Counted from the stretch's first letter, positions 46,596 to 59,664 are shown. The stretch is 64,000 bases of DNA from Setoptus koraiensis (GCA_048013815.1 CM106585.1:10726001-10790000); one strand, 5' to 3'. Notes: a model not told the origin generated them from the letters alone. A program made the numbers and translations.

Positions 46596-46756
46596 AGAAT
46601 GTTTTAGGTGTCGAGCTAAAATAAACTTTTCAAAAATAACTGCAACTAATACTATTAACACGATTATATCAAAAATTGGCCTCTTATTCAACTTGGATCT
46701 TTATTATTTGTTAGCTGTAGTAATTCACAATTAGATTGCATACTACCAAACGTCGT

Positions 46757-47545
46757 CTACTTAGTTGGTTTTTTCGGATTATTTCCCCAGAAGTATGTTC
46801 CCATCCAATCTTGTAGACCGGGACAATTTGAGCCCAACTCCTTGTACGTCTCACCGCAACTAGTATGATTCAAGCCAATGATGAATGCTCTGGTGTATCT
46901 GTTTCGGCTAAAATCAATACTTGGCAAATAACCTTGTATGTACTTCTTAGCTGCATCAATTGTTCCTGGGATATAACATGCAATAATGTCTCCGATTTCG
47001 CAAATCGATCTTTCACGGCATGATTTGTCTGAGATTCCCCATCGATCTAGAGCGTCATCTGAGGATCGACTTAATTGTTCCAAAATGGCCTCTGGATCAA
47101 ATTTCGAATAGCTTAAGTAGCTGTTATTATAGAGGAACTTCTCATAAACTTTATATTTCGATTCCAGGTAAGTGAAGGTGCTCGGAAAAAAGAACAGTAT
47201 GGCCGAAACGGCTGAAACTAGCGCTGCTAAAACCTCAATAGTTGGCCATAGGATGGATTTTTTAGTTAATGCATTAGCCAATCTACCGAAATATTCAACT
47301 CCCGTGTCTGACTTGATATATTTGATCGCGGGCACAGTGGAGCCCATACTTTCTAGAATGCCCAAGTATGACACCTTGACAAACATTTTAACACTTTCTG
47401 GCACAGCTATTCTGTCGTCATCTATTTCGTTTTCTGAGTCTTCGTTATTTCTCTGCCTGAGAGCTTGCGCATTTGAGGCCAACAAAACGCAAAGGCTGAT
47501 TCCCGCGATACAAGCCAGCATGGCAGTTGTTGTTGAAAGCTTCAT
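46757..47545 (-). CDS. Unrecognised secreted or membrane protein with Cys-rich C-terminal half
   Basis: 262 residues in one exon. The N-terminus MKLSTTTAMLACIAGISL..SNAQA is a clear signal peptide (about 1-28). A second hydrophobic segment at about 105-128 (IEVLAALVSAVSAILFFF) is probably membrane-spanning. The C-terminal half contains SCRERSICEIGDIIACYI and later TSCGETYKELGSNCPGLQDW, five or six Cys likely paired, with Trp/Tyr-rich ends. Two potential N-glycosylation sites (NNSY, NHTS). The pattern, a signal peptide, one TM, then a CRxRxxCEIG motif, recalls uncharacterised arthropod proteins, but I cannot name a family. AATAAA for this strand lies at 46700-46705 (TTTATT on plus). Tail-to-tail with RPL17. 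Confidence 0.82.
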   Translation of the reverse strand: MKLSTTTAMLACIAGISLCVLLASNAQALRQRNNEDSENEIDDDRIAVPESVKMFVKVSYLGILESMGSTVPAIKYIKSDTGVEYFGRLANALTKKSILWPTIEVLAALVSAVSAILFFFPSTFTYLESKYKVYEKFLYNNSYLSYSKFDPEAILEQLSRSSDDALDRWGISDKSCRERSICEIGDIIACYIPGTIDAAKKYIQGYLPSIDFSRNRYTRAFIIGLNHTSCGETYKELGSNCPGLQDWMGTYFWGNNPKKPTK

Positions 47546-48735
47546 TTTGTTGTTCGATGATTGGATAAAGATTTGTAAGAGATGATCGGGGTCTTGGTTG
47601 GCGTTTGAATATCAGGCTCCTCTTATGGTATTGGCGGATGTGTGCTTGATTGGCAAAATGGTTGATTGGCAACGATACTAACCGAAACTATATTGATTGG
47701 ATTGATCCGTGTGCTCCGACGAACTAAACTCAAATGATTTGCAAACTATTTTGATTCCATTCGATTGGGACACCAATTGAAGTTGCTTCTCTTGATCAGT
47801 GGCCGCCATCTCTTTATTTGGCGTAAACAAACACACTCAAACGAACGCCAATGAATGCAATTAAGACAGTTGCTAGATCTATTGAGGTGTGTGTTTGCAT
47901 CGTATGTGTCGGTGATTTAGGAAGAATGTCTTCTTCTTTTATATTATATTTTATATGAGCACTGATTTAACGGTGCTTAGTTCCGCATTAACTGCACCGG
48001 GAACACGGGACAGTTGAACAGGTAAACAAGTAAAAGTAACGGAGATGAATAATGACGGGTGGGAATCCATGACGGTTCTTAGTAGTGCCGTTGTCTGAGT
48101 GTCCGAGATGGTGCCATCTCGATGGTCATTCTAGCGGCGCCCAATTTTATCATTTGTGGCCATCTTTCGGCCAACCTGTCCGTCGCCAAACCACTACGAT
48201 GACTTGTTTCTAGCAAATAGTGGACTTGATGCGTATCAATACTACGGCGAAAGTTGTGGCGGACATTGGTTGACATGGGGAGTGTTCCTGTCAGTGGATG
48301 GTCGTAAAATATTCTCTGGAACTACACAAGCCAACGAGATTGTCATCCTTTTGTTTGAATATGTTTGAATTTGATCTCGAGGCAACCTCTTCACTGGCAG
48401 TCGATCAGAATCTGACAAATAGATAATATCGCCATGCAGTATTCTTCATCTGCAGACCGTGTATAAATAAACCAACGAAGGAAACCAAATGAAATCATCG
48501 ATCCCTGTTCTACCTCTACACAAGATTTATCCACAATGGTGCGGCCCATAAAGATCTCGCACGTTATCTCGCTACATAAATAGCAGTCGCCATCTCTAAT
48601 CATACCTTTGGTGTTTGGTATCATCGTGTGTCCCTGTCGACATTAGGGTTGCTTTCAACAGGATGCACCGCAACGGGATTCACAAACTGTGTGTCCCGAC
48701 TGGTCATGCCCAATTGTAGCATCTGAAGCTTCGAA
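47546..48735. other. Interval between two minus-strand genes
   Basis: Contains the promoter of the secreted-protein gene and probably the long 3' UTR of the homeobox gene. Open frames are short and show no domain. Confidence 0.4.
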
Positions 48736-50367
48736 TCAATGAGATAAATAATGCTGATTATATACGAAATGAGTGTTGCTGTTCTGTTGCAACTGCCTGG
48801 TAAAATCGCTATCGTTATAGTGTCTGTGCCCATAGCCGTTCAGGTGATTTTGATCGAGCTGGTGAACAGGAATTGTGGAAATCGTATCGCCAGTTGAATA
48901 GGCGCTTTGGTTGTCCAGGAATTGATTATAATTTGAATCATGGCAATTTAGCATTTGTTGTTGTTGCTGCGATATAGGCTGGCGAATCGTTGGATGTGGA
49001 ATTGTTGTTGGTGCCTCTACGAAATTCTCATGTGATGACCCCAATGGAAAGTCCGATCCAGGTACTGACTCGGCTGGATATATTGCTAGATTGGTATCAT
49101 TGTAGGAAGCGGCGGTAGTTATTGTGTTTAAATTGTGTCTAATTGTTGATGATGTTTCATTGTATCTCCTAGTGGTATTGGGCATTTGTGGAAATATATT
49201 GCTGTTGTTTGATTGATTGTTTATTAGTGGCCTGATAGATGGCAGTTGATGATTAGTGCTAGTAAAATAATTTAACTCTAACATATCACTTGTCACAGAT
49301 TGCTGATCTAGAATTGTTGCTGGTAATTGTTCAATTTTTTTGATTTTGTTGTTGTTGTTGTTGTTGGTGTCTTCGTCTAGATCTAGATCCGAATCACTGG
49401 ATGCTTCCTCTTCGTCGTCATCGTCGTCATACTCTTTTTCCTCTTCGCCATCCAAATCGTCGTCACTGTTGTCCAAATTTTCATTGCCCATAGTTGTAAC
49501 TTGATTATGACCATTACAAGCGGCAAATCGGTTATTCAGATTATCATTTCTTTGAACATTTGTTGCAACTTGCTGCTGTTTGTGTTGCTGTTTTTCACTG
49601 CCAGATGACGGTGTCAAAAGATCCGTCAGATTGGTGTGTCCAGTGGTGTTCAATTCGTTACTATTATCAAGCAATGTGTAGCAACAAGTAGCAGAAATCT
49701 TATCCCTTATTGGATCATCGTCGTTCAATAGAGAATTTTGTCCCCTTTGATTATGCTCGCTGTCACTAGGATCAATAATTAATGATTTAGACGCAGCAAC
49801 AATATTGCTTTCTTGTATTGTAGCGAGATTTGCCGGTCCAGCGGGCGGTCGCAATAATTGGCATTGATTGGATAGTTTGAACGGGGAACTGTTGTCACCG
49901 AATTGGTAACTATTGCTGACTGCATGCTTTGATAAGTAAATAGTTTTGCTGTTGTTGTTATCGTTTGCCTGATGATTATTTGAAGAGGAGATTCTCGTTT
50001 GTTGTTGATGAGTTTTGCTTCGTTTACGAAATTTTGCTCGTCTATTCTGAAACCAAACTTGAATGCGAGCCGCATCTAGGCTAGTTTCTAAGGCCAACTC
50101 TTCTCTTCTATGAACATCCGGATAGTGACTTTTTGAGAAAGCATTCTCTAATTCTTGCAATTGCTTGTGAGTGAACGTGGTGCGATGTCTCTTCGATCTC
50201 ATTGTTGTTGTAGTTGACGAGATGATGGATAGTGATGGATGAAATTTGCAAGTATTACTTGCAGTGATGCTGATATTATTGCTACTACTATTGTTGTTTG
50301 TTTGCACACAATTGTTGTAATTGTTATTTGTATATTGTTGTTGTTGTTGTTGTTGTTGAGACGACAT
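48736..50367 (-). CDS. PRD-class (paired-like, Q50) homeodomain transcription factor
   Basis: Single exon, 543 residues, starting MSSQQQQ at ATG 50367; the frame extends further only through a TTG. The homeodomain (about 59-118) begins [19 protein letters not shown] and ends [16 protein letters not shown]. Gln at position 50 and the [13 protein letters not shown] helix 3 place it in the PRD-like group without a paired box. The stretch [18 protein letters not shown] is closest, from memory, to Prop1/CG32532 and related genes, but Otp, Drgx and Alx cannot be excluded. The rest is Asn/Gln-rich with an acidic block ([16 protein letters not shown], about 310-330). No OAR motif is seen. Absence of any intron in the homeobox is unusual, since PRD-class genes typically have one there. 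Expression is probably neural or pituitary-like by family analogy, which is inference. Confidence 0.85.
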   Translation of the reverse strand: MSSQQQQQQQQYTNNNYNNCVQTNNNSSSNNISITASNTCKFHPSLSIISSTTTTMRSKRHRTTFTHKQLQELENAFSKSHYPDVHRREELALETSLDAARIQVWFQNRRAKFRKRSKTHQQQTRISSSNNHQANDNNNSKTIYLSKHAVSNSYQFGDNSSPFKLSNQCQLLRPPAGPANLATIQESNIVAASKSLIIDPSDSEHNQRGQNSLLNDDDPIRDKISATCCYTLLDNSNELNTTGHTNLTDLLTPSSGSEKQQHKQQQVATNVQRNDNLNNRFAACNGHNQVTTMGNENLDNSDDDLDGEEEKEYDDDDDEEEASSDSDLDLDEDTNNNNNNKIKKIEQLPATILDQQSVTSDMLELNYFTSTNHQLPSIRPLINNQSNNSNIFPQMPNTTRRYNETSSTIRHNLNTITTAASYNDTNLAIYPAESVPGSDFPLGSSHENFVEAPTTIPHPTIRQPISQQQQQMLNCHDSNYNQFLDNQSAYSTGDTISTIPVHQLDQNHLNGYGHRHYNDSDFTRQLQQNSNTHFVYNQHYLSH

Positions 50368-51337
50368 GATCCCCAATCACACAAAAATATGATTACGAAA
50401 ACAGCTAGCTTTAATTATATAATAATGACACACATTAGATAACATTTGATTAGCAAGGAAAATTATTGTCTAGTGATAATTGAAGCGTAATTAACAGTTA
50501 ATCTGGGCAGTAGACAGTCGTAACGGACATTTGGTGGACTTATAAATAAAAGTGTCACATGTCTGACTGAAACTGTATTTGTGTCTGGCCATACAGTGGC
50601 GTATGTTAGTTATAGATTGTTATAGAAAGCGACTGTCGACTGTCGACTGGCTCGCTGTCCGACTGACTGACTCTATATTAGCGTCGCCAGTTGATTTGGC
50701 CCACCATAGAGATGTGGTGGGCCCCAGAATAATGGTTATGGCACCTTTTTATCTGTTTACTCCATTAGCTATAACTATTATAAGCGTCGCTATGCCAGTG
50801 CTCTCAGCAGTGACATAGCGACATAGTGCAGTCGCAGTGGCTATCGGCCGCCGAGAGTGCCAGTGTTAGAGTGTCAGATAGAGTTGCAGCGTTAGAGTTG
50901 GAGTGGGTGCTACAAAAGACACTAATATTAAATAATGATCATATATACACTTTGTTAGGGTTTTTATACTTGTTTTTACCCCGGCAAATGAGTATAGGCT
51001 AACATTCCGCAAGAACAATGTCTCTCTCCATTTCTTCTCTCTGTTGTTGTGATGTATAAAGGGTCTGTCTCTTTACTCAAACAAGCCCATTGAGCCGTTC
51101 GCCAGTGGCGGGGGAGCCGGCCAACTTGAGGAGCCAGCAACAACATCAGAGAGTATAGGTTTGCGAATGGAAAAAGAGGCTCATTGCTCGCTATTTCCGC
51201 ATGGCTTTGGCGCGCGTATCTCTTAGCGAATCGTGAGCGAAATCACGCACACCGTTAGACAAATTGAACAGATCAATTAGGACAATAACCTATGGTGACA
51301 ACAACACATTCAGACAAACAACAGCAACAGCAGCAGC

Positions 51338-51372
<35 letters not shown>

Positions 51373-51601
51373 AAATATACAGACAAGCAAGCAAGCAAAC
51401 GAACAAACAAACACAGAGGAAAGGGGACCGTCTCGCGGGACTGAGTTATATCTTCTCTGAGTGAATTTCATTGTGCTCTCTGATCGCTGCTAGCGTTGAG
51501 GCGAAAGTATCATTGCCAGTATCGAGCCAAGGCGCGACAAATAGCGCCGATGGAATCCTTTTTTCGCTCACTGCCACTGCCATCGCTGCTGCCGCCGACA
51601 A

Positions 51602-51669
51602 CCAACAACCACCGACAACCAACAACCACCGACGGCCAACAACCACCGACGGCCAACAACCACCGACAG
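51602..51669. repeat. 17-bp minisatellite, four copies
   Basis: CCAACAACCACCGACNN repeated four times end to end, differing only in the last two bases. Confidence 0.9.
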
Positions 51670-52268
51670 CCGGCAGCCGACAGCCACTACAGTTGCAGCG
51701 GGTGCCATACTGCTCAATGCAATCGCAAATATATTATCCTTGGCGACAATTCTTTGACAGCAACAAATCGCACGCAAATACACTATGAGGCTGTGCCACA
51801 TATAGATATACTCTCACAGATATACTCTAGTGACTCCGGCAACTCGACGCCAACTAGACAGAGCGAGTGGCAAAAGTCTTTATCATCTCTGCGTGCGTCG
51901 CCAACACACGGGACCCACAAACGCACAACCAACTGCCAGAGTTCCCCGGGGGCCCCGGCTCTTTGGCTGGCTGACTGGCTCTAGAATATTATTTCAATGC
52001 GAGCCGCTTGTTTGCGGCTCATTTGTGCGCCTTTCCATCCGATATCCGCTGGTTGGCTGGTTGGTTGGTGGGGCCCGTAAATGGGCACCGTTATGGCCAA
52101 GATGTTTGTTTTGTATTCATATTTCAGATACATTCATTTACAGATTGATATTGGTATTTTGCTGTTTGAGTGTTTGTGAGAGTGCGTTTGCTTTTGCTTT
52201 TGCGCTGGAGCCTCAACCGGTGAGCAGAGTAGAGTAGTTTGCATCGGCTTGCGTCGGGTGACAACAAC

Positions 52269-52321
52269 GTCGAGAATGATAAACGGTGCCGTTGTAAATT
52301 GTACCGTTTATCATTCTCGAC
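52269..52321. repeat. Perfect 19-bp inverted repeat with 15-nt spacer
   Basis: The left arm GTCGAGAATGATAAACGGT (52269-52287) is the exact reverse complement of 52303-52321. Transcribed, it would form a 19-bp stem with a 15-nt loop. Confidence 0.95.
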
Positions 52322-53050
52322 CGTTGCCAGCAGCGGCGGCGCCAGCAACACCAGCGACAGAAGCCATTGCAAAGTTATATAATGGCTACAATAGATACTC
52401 ACCACTTGGGACAAACAGACGCACCGATTCTTGGATTATCCAGTCGATGGTGCCCACGCTGCGGGCATTAGCTATTTGTGATAGCTGCTGGAGTGGGCCC
52501 CATTCTCGGCTAATTTTTATAGTTGATGTTTGATCGCGCGCACGCACCCACACCGGCTCGGGTGTCGATGTTTTGGGGCCACCATTACGTAACAACAGCA
52601 AACCATTAGTGCAGTTATTAAATGCGCAACCGTTATATATATATATATTCCAACAATATCTGGCTGGTTTGTCATTGCGGTGTGTTTGCGCTCTATGGCC
52701 ATCATACATCAATAGTTATTGTTGGCGGCAGCGATAGGTGAAGTTGGTTGGTGTTGCGTGTCGTCGCCATATTCAAGCGCAAAGCGGCGACATTTCTCTT
52801 CAGGGTTATTTCCGACACACTGACATCACTGATGGTTGCAAATAGTCATTGATTATCATTGATAATCATTGATACAAAAATAAATCAATGCGCTCGGTGC
52901 TTGTGTTTGCGTGGGTGCCAAAGGAAGCCAACAAGAAGTGATTTCAGCAAAATCGACAAATTAGCCGGCTTAGTTTGTATACATTTGTATACCTTTAGGT
53001 AGGTTGTGAGGCGCTTATTAATAAGCTGCTGGTTGCATGCATATCAATTA

Positions 53051-53087
53051 TGATAATAGTGTCAACCTATTGTTGATACTATTATCA
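53051..53087. repeat. 16-bp hairpin with 5-nt loop
   Basis: TGATAATAGTGTCAAC, loop CTATT, then GTTGATACTATTATCA. There is one non-Watson-Crick position, a G-U pair in RNA. Confidence 0.9.
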
Positions 53088-54362
53088 TCCATGTTGTTGT
53101 TACATAACCAAATCATCAATAATCAGACCGCTCGAACTCACCAACGTGCTGTTGCTGCCTAATCTGCTCGCTACTTAATTAACGACAATCAATTACCTAT
53201 TGGCCTCGATGAACTATCACATCGGCCCAATATACAATATCAACAGCTAGCCTACATGTTGGGATTGCGTAACATGCATAACAATCTATATATCAGCATT
53301 GTTTTTTCCATATTGTATCTATGCAAGCCATCAACTGGCTAATTCAACCAATGTAGGCTGGTTATTGATGGTACGAGTGGCTCCATCTGTGATACAACAT
53401 TCTAACTGAGATTGTTCATCTGTTCAATGGCAATGATAGTGAGAAGAAACAGTTGCAGCAACTGAGTAGTTTGCCGCTAGGCGACGCTCGCGACCAAAAC
53501 TAAAGCATTTGTGTGCACCATTCGCATTAAACCACTTTGTTCAGTATGTTTATATGCAACAATAATAATAATTTGATACATTACAATTGATAATCCATTA
53601 GATGTGATCAATGTAATAATTATGCTCCATTGTGTTCATTGGGCCTAGTTGAGTGCGAGCTGGTCCGATGAGAGTTGTTTGAAGCTAATCGAACTTGGAA
53701 TGGATATGAGGCCTAGCGTCAGTTTGAGAATGTTTGTTGTTGTCTCAAACAACAGGCACAACCAGACGCTCGGCGATGACATAATGACACTGTCATCGAT
53801 GAAGCTTGGAGTTTGTGAAAATTCAAATAGAGAGCGAAACAGACAGACAGAGAGCGAGAAAATTGTCGCAGTTGAGTAATTGTTGAACGAATGGTTGACA
53901 CAGTCGGACAGTTGTTGTTGTCGTTGTTTCTTTTCTGTCCAATTGTGTTTATAGATGGCCAAATGGAAGTGAGTGATAAGTTAGATAAAGTAAACAAGTT
54001 TAACTAAGTGGCTTTGCTCTTCGTCGACTCGACCGATTCTTTGTTCGTCTTGGCTGTGTGTCATTGTTTGTGTTTGTTGTTTGTTGCTGCTGGGGCAATT
54101 AGTGCTTTATTTGACCTATAATGGCCACTTCATATCTGAGCCGGTTGCTCATGGCCAGCGAGCTCGAGATTGCTCAAAATGTGCAATGATACAACAACAA
54201 CAAGTGGCAATCACAAATCGAATGTGTCGTCATGTGTGATCAGCTAGGCGAATGAGAGAAAGAGAGAAAAGAATAAAGAAAAGTTCACACGCAAATTAAA
54301 ACAAAAGACCCACGCTGCCAGCAACAATAGGAAAGAACTTTCTTGGAGCTGTTCACTTTGTT

Positions 54363-54409
<47 letters not shown>
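54363..54409. repeat. (GTC)n microsatellite, about 16 units
   Basis: Uninterrupted GTC triplets, followed by GTTGTC mixed triplets. The minus-strand poly-Arg/Thr frames here are artefacts of the repeat. Confidence 0.95.
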
Positions 54410-54415
<6 letters not shown>

Positions 54416-56027
54416 TGTTGTTGTCGTCGTGGTCGATGTCGCTGTTGGCGCGGATGGACGGGCATCGGCTTTATCGGATTTATTGATACAAGCCCAAGCC
54501 GGACGAGTGACCGCGCCGAGAGCAGTGGCCAATCGAGAATCAGTGAGGCGAGCGGCTAAATTAAATTTGAATTTATCCCTCATGTATTATTATCGTGTCT
54601 GTTATGCTTGCTTTCTCTCGTGTGTATGTGAACATGTGGCGCTCTATAGATCACCGATATATATATAAATCATAAGTTATTTGTCAGACGCAGTTGGCTG
54701 CAATCGAATCTAATTGCGCCACCACAAAGAGATTGACCGACCGACCGAGCATCATTCACCTGTCCTAAACAGCAACACTGACACACGATACAATTGCCAG
54801 TGTGTGTGTATGAACACGGCAAAGATGATAGGTGATAGGCAAAGGTTGTTGCTGTTGTCGTTGTTGTTGTTGTGTGCACCTATGTGAACGATGAGAACTT
54901 TTTCCATCTCACTCGCTGCTCGGTCGTTTGCTTGTTGCTTGTTGTCGGCGTCGGTTGTTGCTGTTGCTGTTGTGTGTGGCTAAAAGTTAAATGCACCAAC
55001 GACAACAGCGCCAACAACAACGACAGCGCCAACAACAACGACAGCGGCAACAACTGGCCGTCTGATCTAATTATATTCGGCATGACATTATATTTGGCAT
55101 GTTGAATGACGTGTCGCAAGTGTCCATGGCGACCAACTGGCCGGCAACAACATTATTAGTTTTGTTCTTTCTGCGCGTTTGTCGTGGCCGCTGTCGTTGT
55201 CGTCGGTGTCGTTGTCGTAGTCGGTCTCTTGTGTGCTACAACAACGACAACGACAACAACAACACCGACAACAACAACACAGACGACAACGCCGACAACA
55301 ACTGACAGCATGCCAAGTTAACCATCTGCTAACAACAAATCGCTACTACTTATTACCTGTAATTGACTCCTCTCATACTCAAACTGACCGATGGCCGGCG
55401 TCGCCCAGCACAAACATTTTGTGGCCTTGTAGTTATTATCTGGTCGCTAGTTACCTGGCGCTGTCTCACTACCTGTCACACACACACATATATTAATATA
55501 ACAGGTAACAGGCGACCTATAATGTTGGCTTGACTCTTCTGTCATACATTTGGGTGTGTTTGTGTGTGAACTTGACTTTGGCCAGACACCGCATGCCAGC
55601 GCAACGGCAACAAGTGCAACAAGACACAACAACAACAGCTAACAGAATTTCTCACCTAGATATCGGATGGCGCCAAACAAAAGGTCCAATTATAGGGCCA
55701 ATTATTGAGCCATTACCTGTTATATACGCACCGCACATTGCTCACATTACACACACATTACATACATATTACATATTACATAATACATTAACGTTACGTT
55801 TCATTGTTGGACACACACGGTCAACATGAGCCAGCAACAACAACAACATCTAACAGCAACAACATCTAACAACATCTAACAGCAACAACAACAACAACAT
55901 CTAACAGCAACAACAACAACAACATCTAACAGTGGCAGCAGCAGCCGACAACGACACCCGACAGCGACAATATTGCATAATAATATTATGTGCGCATAAC
56001 AAGAGTGTGCGGCTCGTGTGAACGGCA

Positions 56028-56074
56028 ACAATCGGTGCGCCGTCCACTGCTGAAAAGGACGCTGCACCGATTGT
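56028..56074. repeat. Imperfect hairpin, about 18 bp stem
   Basis: ACAATCGGTGC pairs with GCACCGATTGT. After a 2-nt internal mismatch, CGTCC pairs with GGACG around an 11-nt loop. Confidence 0.85.
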
Positions 56075-57065
56075 AATTGGTAGCTTTAAACAGCTCAATC
56101 AATTGCTACTTATCGATCGGTCAGCCAATGGTGGCATTTCGTCTAATAAATGTCAAACGTAACAATAATGTAATAATGTATATTTATGACGCAACGCTCT
56201 CAATGGTTGTTATTGTGTGATTGAGGAAACGCGACGACAATGACGATGATGCAACGCACACACATCTAGGGAAAGTTGGCTTGGTCTGTAATTTTGGCGG
56301 CGCAATATTTTGCTGCAACGCTGTCGATCTATTGCGCCGATTGTGAGGCATTCTCTTTAACAATTTGTTGTCGGTAACAAATCACCAGCGAATTGCAATG
56401 ATCGCTGGTGAGCTGTTTGCTTGTTTCAGCTGCCATGATATGTATATAGATAGTTATATAATAGTTTGTATTGGTTGTGGCGGCAACATGATGTTGGTGA
56501 CATGTGTGAATTGCGTCGCATTATGCCGCCGATTCACTGTGGCAACTCACTGCGCTCGAATAGTGAATAAAAATAATGGATCTAAAAATAAGAATAGAAG
56601 CGCATAAAAGAAGCAAAAGAATTTCTGTGCTTCGTTTGCTTCTTTTACCTGTTGCCCGCTGGACCGTTTTGGCTTGTTGTGGCCTGTTGATGCAACGACG
56701 ACAACCGACACACAGACACAGACACAGACACCGACACCGACACCGACACATACACCGACACATACACAGACAAGGAGACGCAACAACAGTTGACGTCCAG
56801 CGATGCTAATAGAATAGTTATCTTTCAGACGCCACAATCAATTGAATGACAACGAAACAGAATTGAATTAGAATGACAATTGCCTGACAATCGCCCATTG
56901 CCACGCATACCTGTGGCCGTCAATGAATGACAGGTATTTGTTGTTGGCTTCCACTGCCACTTAAGCTCGCCGTCACAATAGTCAATTCGATGCATGTCGC
57001 CGAGATCAGCCTCGTCTTGTCAATGCATTTGCGCCATAATAATATCAAGACAGCGATGGGTGCCA

Positions 57066-57107
<42 letters not shown>

Positions 57108-58683
57108 TTGTCGTTGCTGTTGTTGTTGTCGTTGCTGTTGCTGTTGTTGTTGTTGTTGTCGTTGGTGCTGCTGGACCTGGTTGCGCGCTGCAGCTGACCG
57201 CACCGAGTGTGACAGTTGCGTAACTTGATGCGCATCAATCGATCTGTCAGTTGTGGCGCATCAGATCAGTTTTTGCTGGCCACTGGACAGACGCTGGCGT
57301 GTTTTTGGGCTCGTTACCAAGCCAATTATTGTGGTCGTTGTCGCCGCTGACCAGACAGCTGAGCGGAGCGTCGAGCGAGCGGCCGACAACGGCAACTGTG
57401 GCGACATTTAACATGTCATGCTAATACAAGATGTTTAGTCGCTCTTATTAACCAACAATTCACAAAGCTAAACTTGCTGATGATGATGATGATACACATG
57501 CATGATGCAATTTAAACGAGGCAGCATCAGCGCCGGCGGCTTACCTGTGCAATACTTAAACTAACTAGTAATCTAGTTAGTTAAAGAGTCGCCAGAGTGA
57601 GCGGATCTATGCTATTAGTAGTTGGCTGTTGTTGGCCGAAGAGACAAGGTCGCCGTTTGTGTGACAATTTTCATGTCACAGCCGATACAAACTGATCCGA
57701 TTTAATCTACTACCTGTTGCTGATGATTTTGTGCGCTCAACTTGTAACTTGCAGTCAGTTGTTTGGTTGTCAGTGTAGCCAAATAACAACAACAGCAGCA
57801 GCAGCAGCAACCTGTTCTGTCTGTGTCTGTGTGTCTGTGTCATTCAAATAGGCACCACAATTGACAGTGAGCGCGGATGGGCACAGATTGATTTTGTAGA
57901 GTGTCGAGCATAATAGAGTTTGGCCACAACTGCCAGCACACACACACAGCCTGTTACGTAATTGTTTGCGACACAAGATGTGGGCACAGGAAAGTGGTGG
58001 ACGCCTTCGCCGTGAACTCTCTCTCTCTCTCTCTCGCTCAACAATCTTGTTGTTCTGGCCAAAGAGCGACTACAAAATGGCAAGACCGTCGTTACGTCAT
58101 GACACACACACACACACAACAGCGAGATGCAACGAAAATAATAATAATGATAATATCGTCGTTGTATTGATTGGTGCAGAATATTGTAACTTATAGCCTG
58201 TTGACGAGTCGCCAGCGGCTGACATTTGTGTGTCGATACAACTCTCTCCCGCGCTCGCTCTACCGGACGACAGGTGATCGAGCCGCCGAGCAACAGCGAC
58301 AGCGACAACGACAACACAGAGGAAAGTCCCCCGATCGGCTGTTGTTGGTTATGTATCAATCATTGTCATTTGTACAACGGTTGGCGTAGGACGAGAGCGG
58401 TTGCCGGTTGCCAGTTGCCAGTTGCGACAGTCAAAGTCAAAGTGGTTTTGCGGTCATGTCTGACGGAATGTCCATGTAATTGCAACCGTTAGATGCAGCG
58501 ACTTGTCGATTGTCGTTGCCGTGTCTCTCAACCTTGTCAATTGCAATCCATTCAATTTAATCCGCCGCCGTCCGTTCTCTCGTTCGTCTTGTGAATTATT
58601 ATCTTGTAAAATAATACCATCTTACGTAATAACTTGATCCATGTCGCCTCTGTGTGCGCTCGCTACTGCGCTATTGCTACGCA

Positions 58684-58751
58684 TTGCCAACGTTGCGTTG
58701 TAGCCAACGTTACGTCATAGCCAACGATACGTTATAGCCAATGTACCAGTG
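58684..58751. repeat. 17-bp degenerate tandem repeat, four copies
   Basis: Units of the form TAGCCAACGTTACGTCA with a few changes per copy. Each carries an ACGT core. Confidence 0.8.
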
Positions 58752-59308
58752 TTGGCCTAGTAGCGTACGTTACGTAATACAATGTGCGTTGCGCAATAAT
58801 GGGCAAGGTTTTAGGTGAACTTTTGTCCAAGCGAGCACATATTGACACACACAACAACGACAACATTTTGTAGAGCCACTCATTTGCGCAAACTGATTTG
58901 TTGCAGCAAAACAAGGCGAAGCGTGCGCTGCAAGACCCAAACTCTGGCAAAACGCAAACTCTGGCAAAACTTTGTCACCAGGAACTTTAATTTGTATTTC
59001 GCTCTCGCATTTTATACTTGACTAACCTGCAAGAGTGTGTGTGTGCTTAATTGTTTTCTCTCGCAGTCTGCTGGCGTTTGTTTTATTTATCCAGTCGTCG
59101 CGTCCGTCAGCATCCCGTCAGCATCCCGTCAGCATCACATCGGCACCACATCGGCATCACATGACGGCGCATACCAACGGCCAACGAGCGCAACGAGTGC
59201 CCACAGATGCAAGCCATAGATGGCCGGTGATAAGCAGCGACAGTTGTCAAACATCTTATCTTGTGCACTGTGACAGCAAAACATTATTACATAACACGGC
59301 TAACACGA

Positions 59309-59359
59309 TCAACATGATGTTAGCATCAACATGATGTTAGCATCAACATGATGTTAGCA
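59309..59359. repeat. 17-bp tandem repeat, three identical copies
   Basis: TCAACATGATGTTAGCA repeated exactly three times. Each unit contains the near-palindrome AACATGATGTT. Confidence 0.95.
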
Positions 59360-59574
59360 GGGCTAATTAAGCTGCTGCTGCTGCGCACTGTCGCTCGCAC
59401 TGCGCAGCTCAATCATGATGATAATTATGATTGCGTAATTACAGCACAGCTACATTTGCAATTACCTGTACTGTTGCACTTTGCGTGGCTTTGCGTTGCG
59501 TAATTATTGAATGGCCGACATCATTGTTATTATTAACATTATGTAATGTTGTTGTTGTCGTTTAAACTTGCTGC

Positions 59575-59664
59575 CGCTGTCAGTGTTGGCGCCGCTGTCA
59601 GTGTTGGCGCCGCTGTCAGTGTTGCCGCCGCTGTCAGTGTTGCCGCCGCTGTCAGTGTTGCTGC
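59575..59664. repeat. 18-bp minisatellite, five copies
   Basis: Units CGCTGTCAGTGTTGNCGC, five in tandem. They read as AAVSVG in one frame, without other coding evidence. Confidence 0.92.

Noticed and set aside
54244..54583. Poly-Arg and poly-Thr frames
   Set aside because: Artefacts of the (GTC)n microsatellite.
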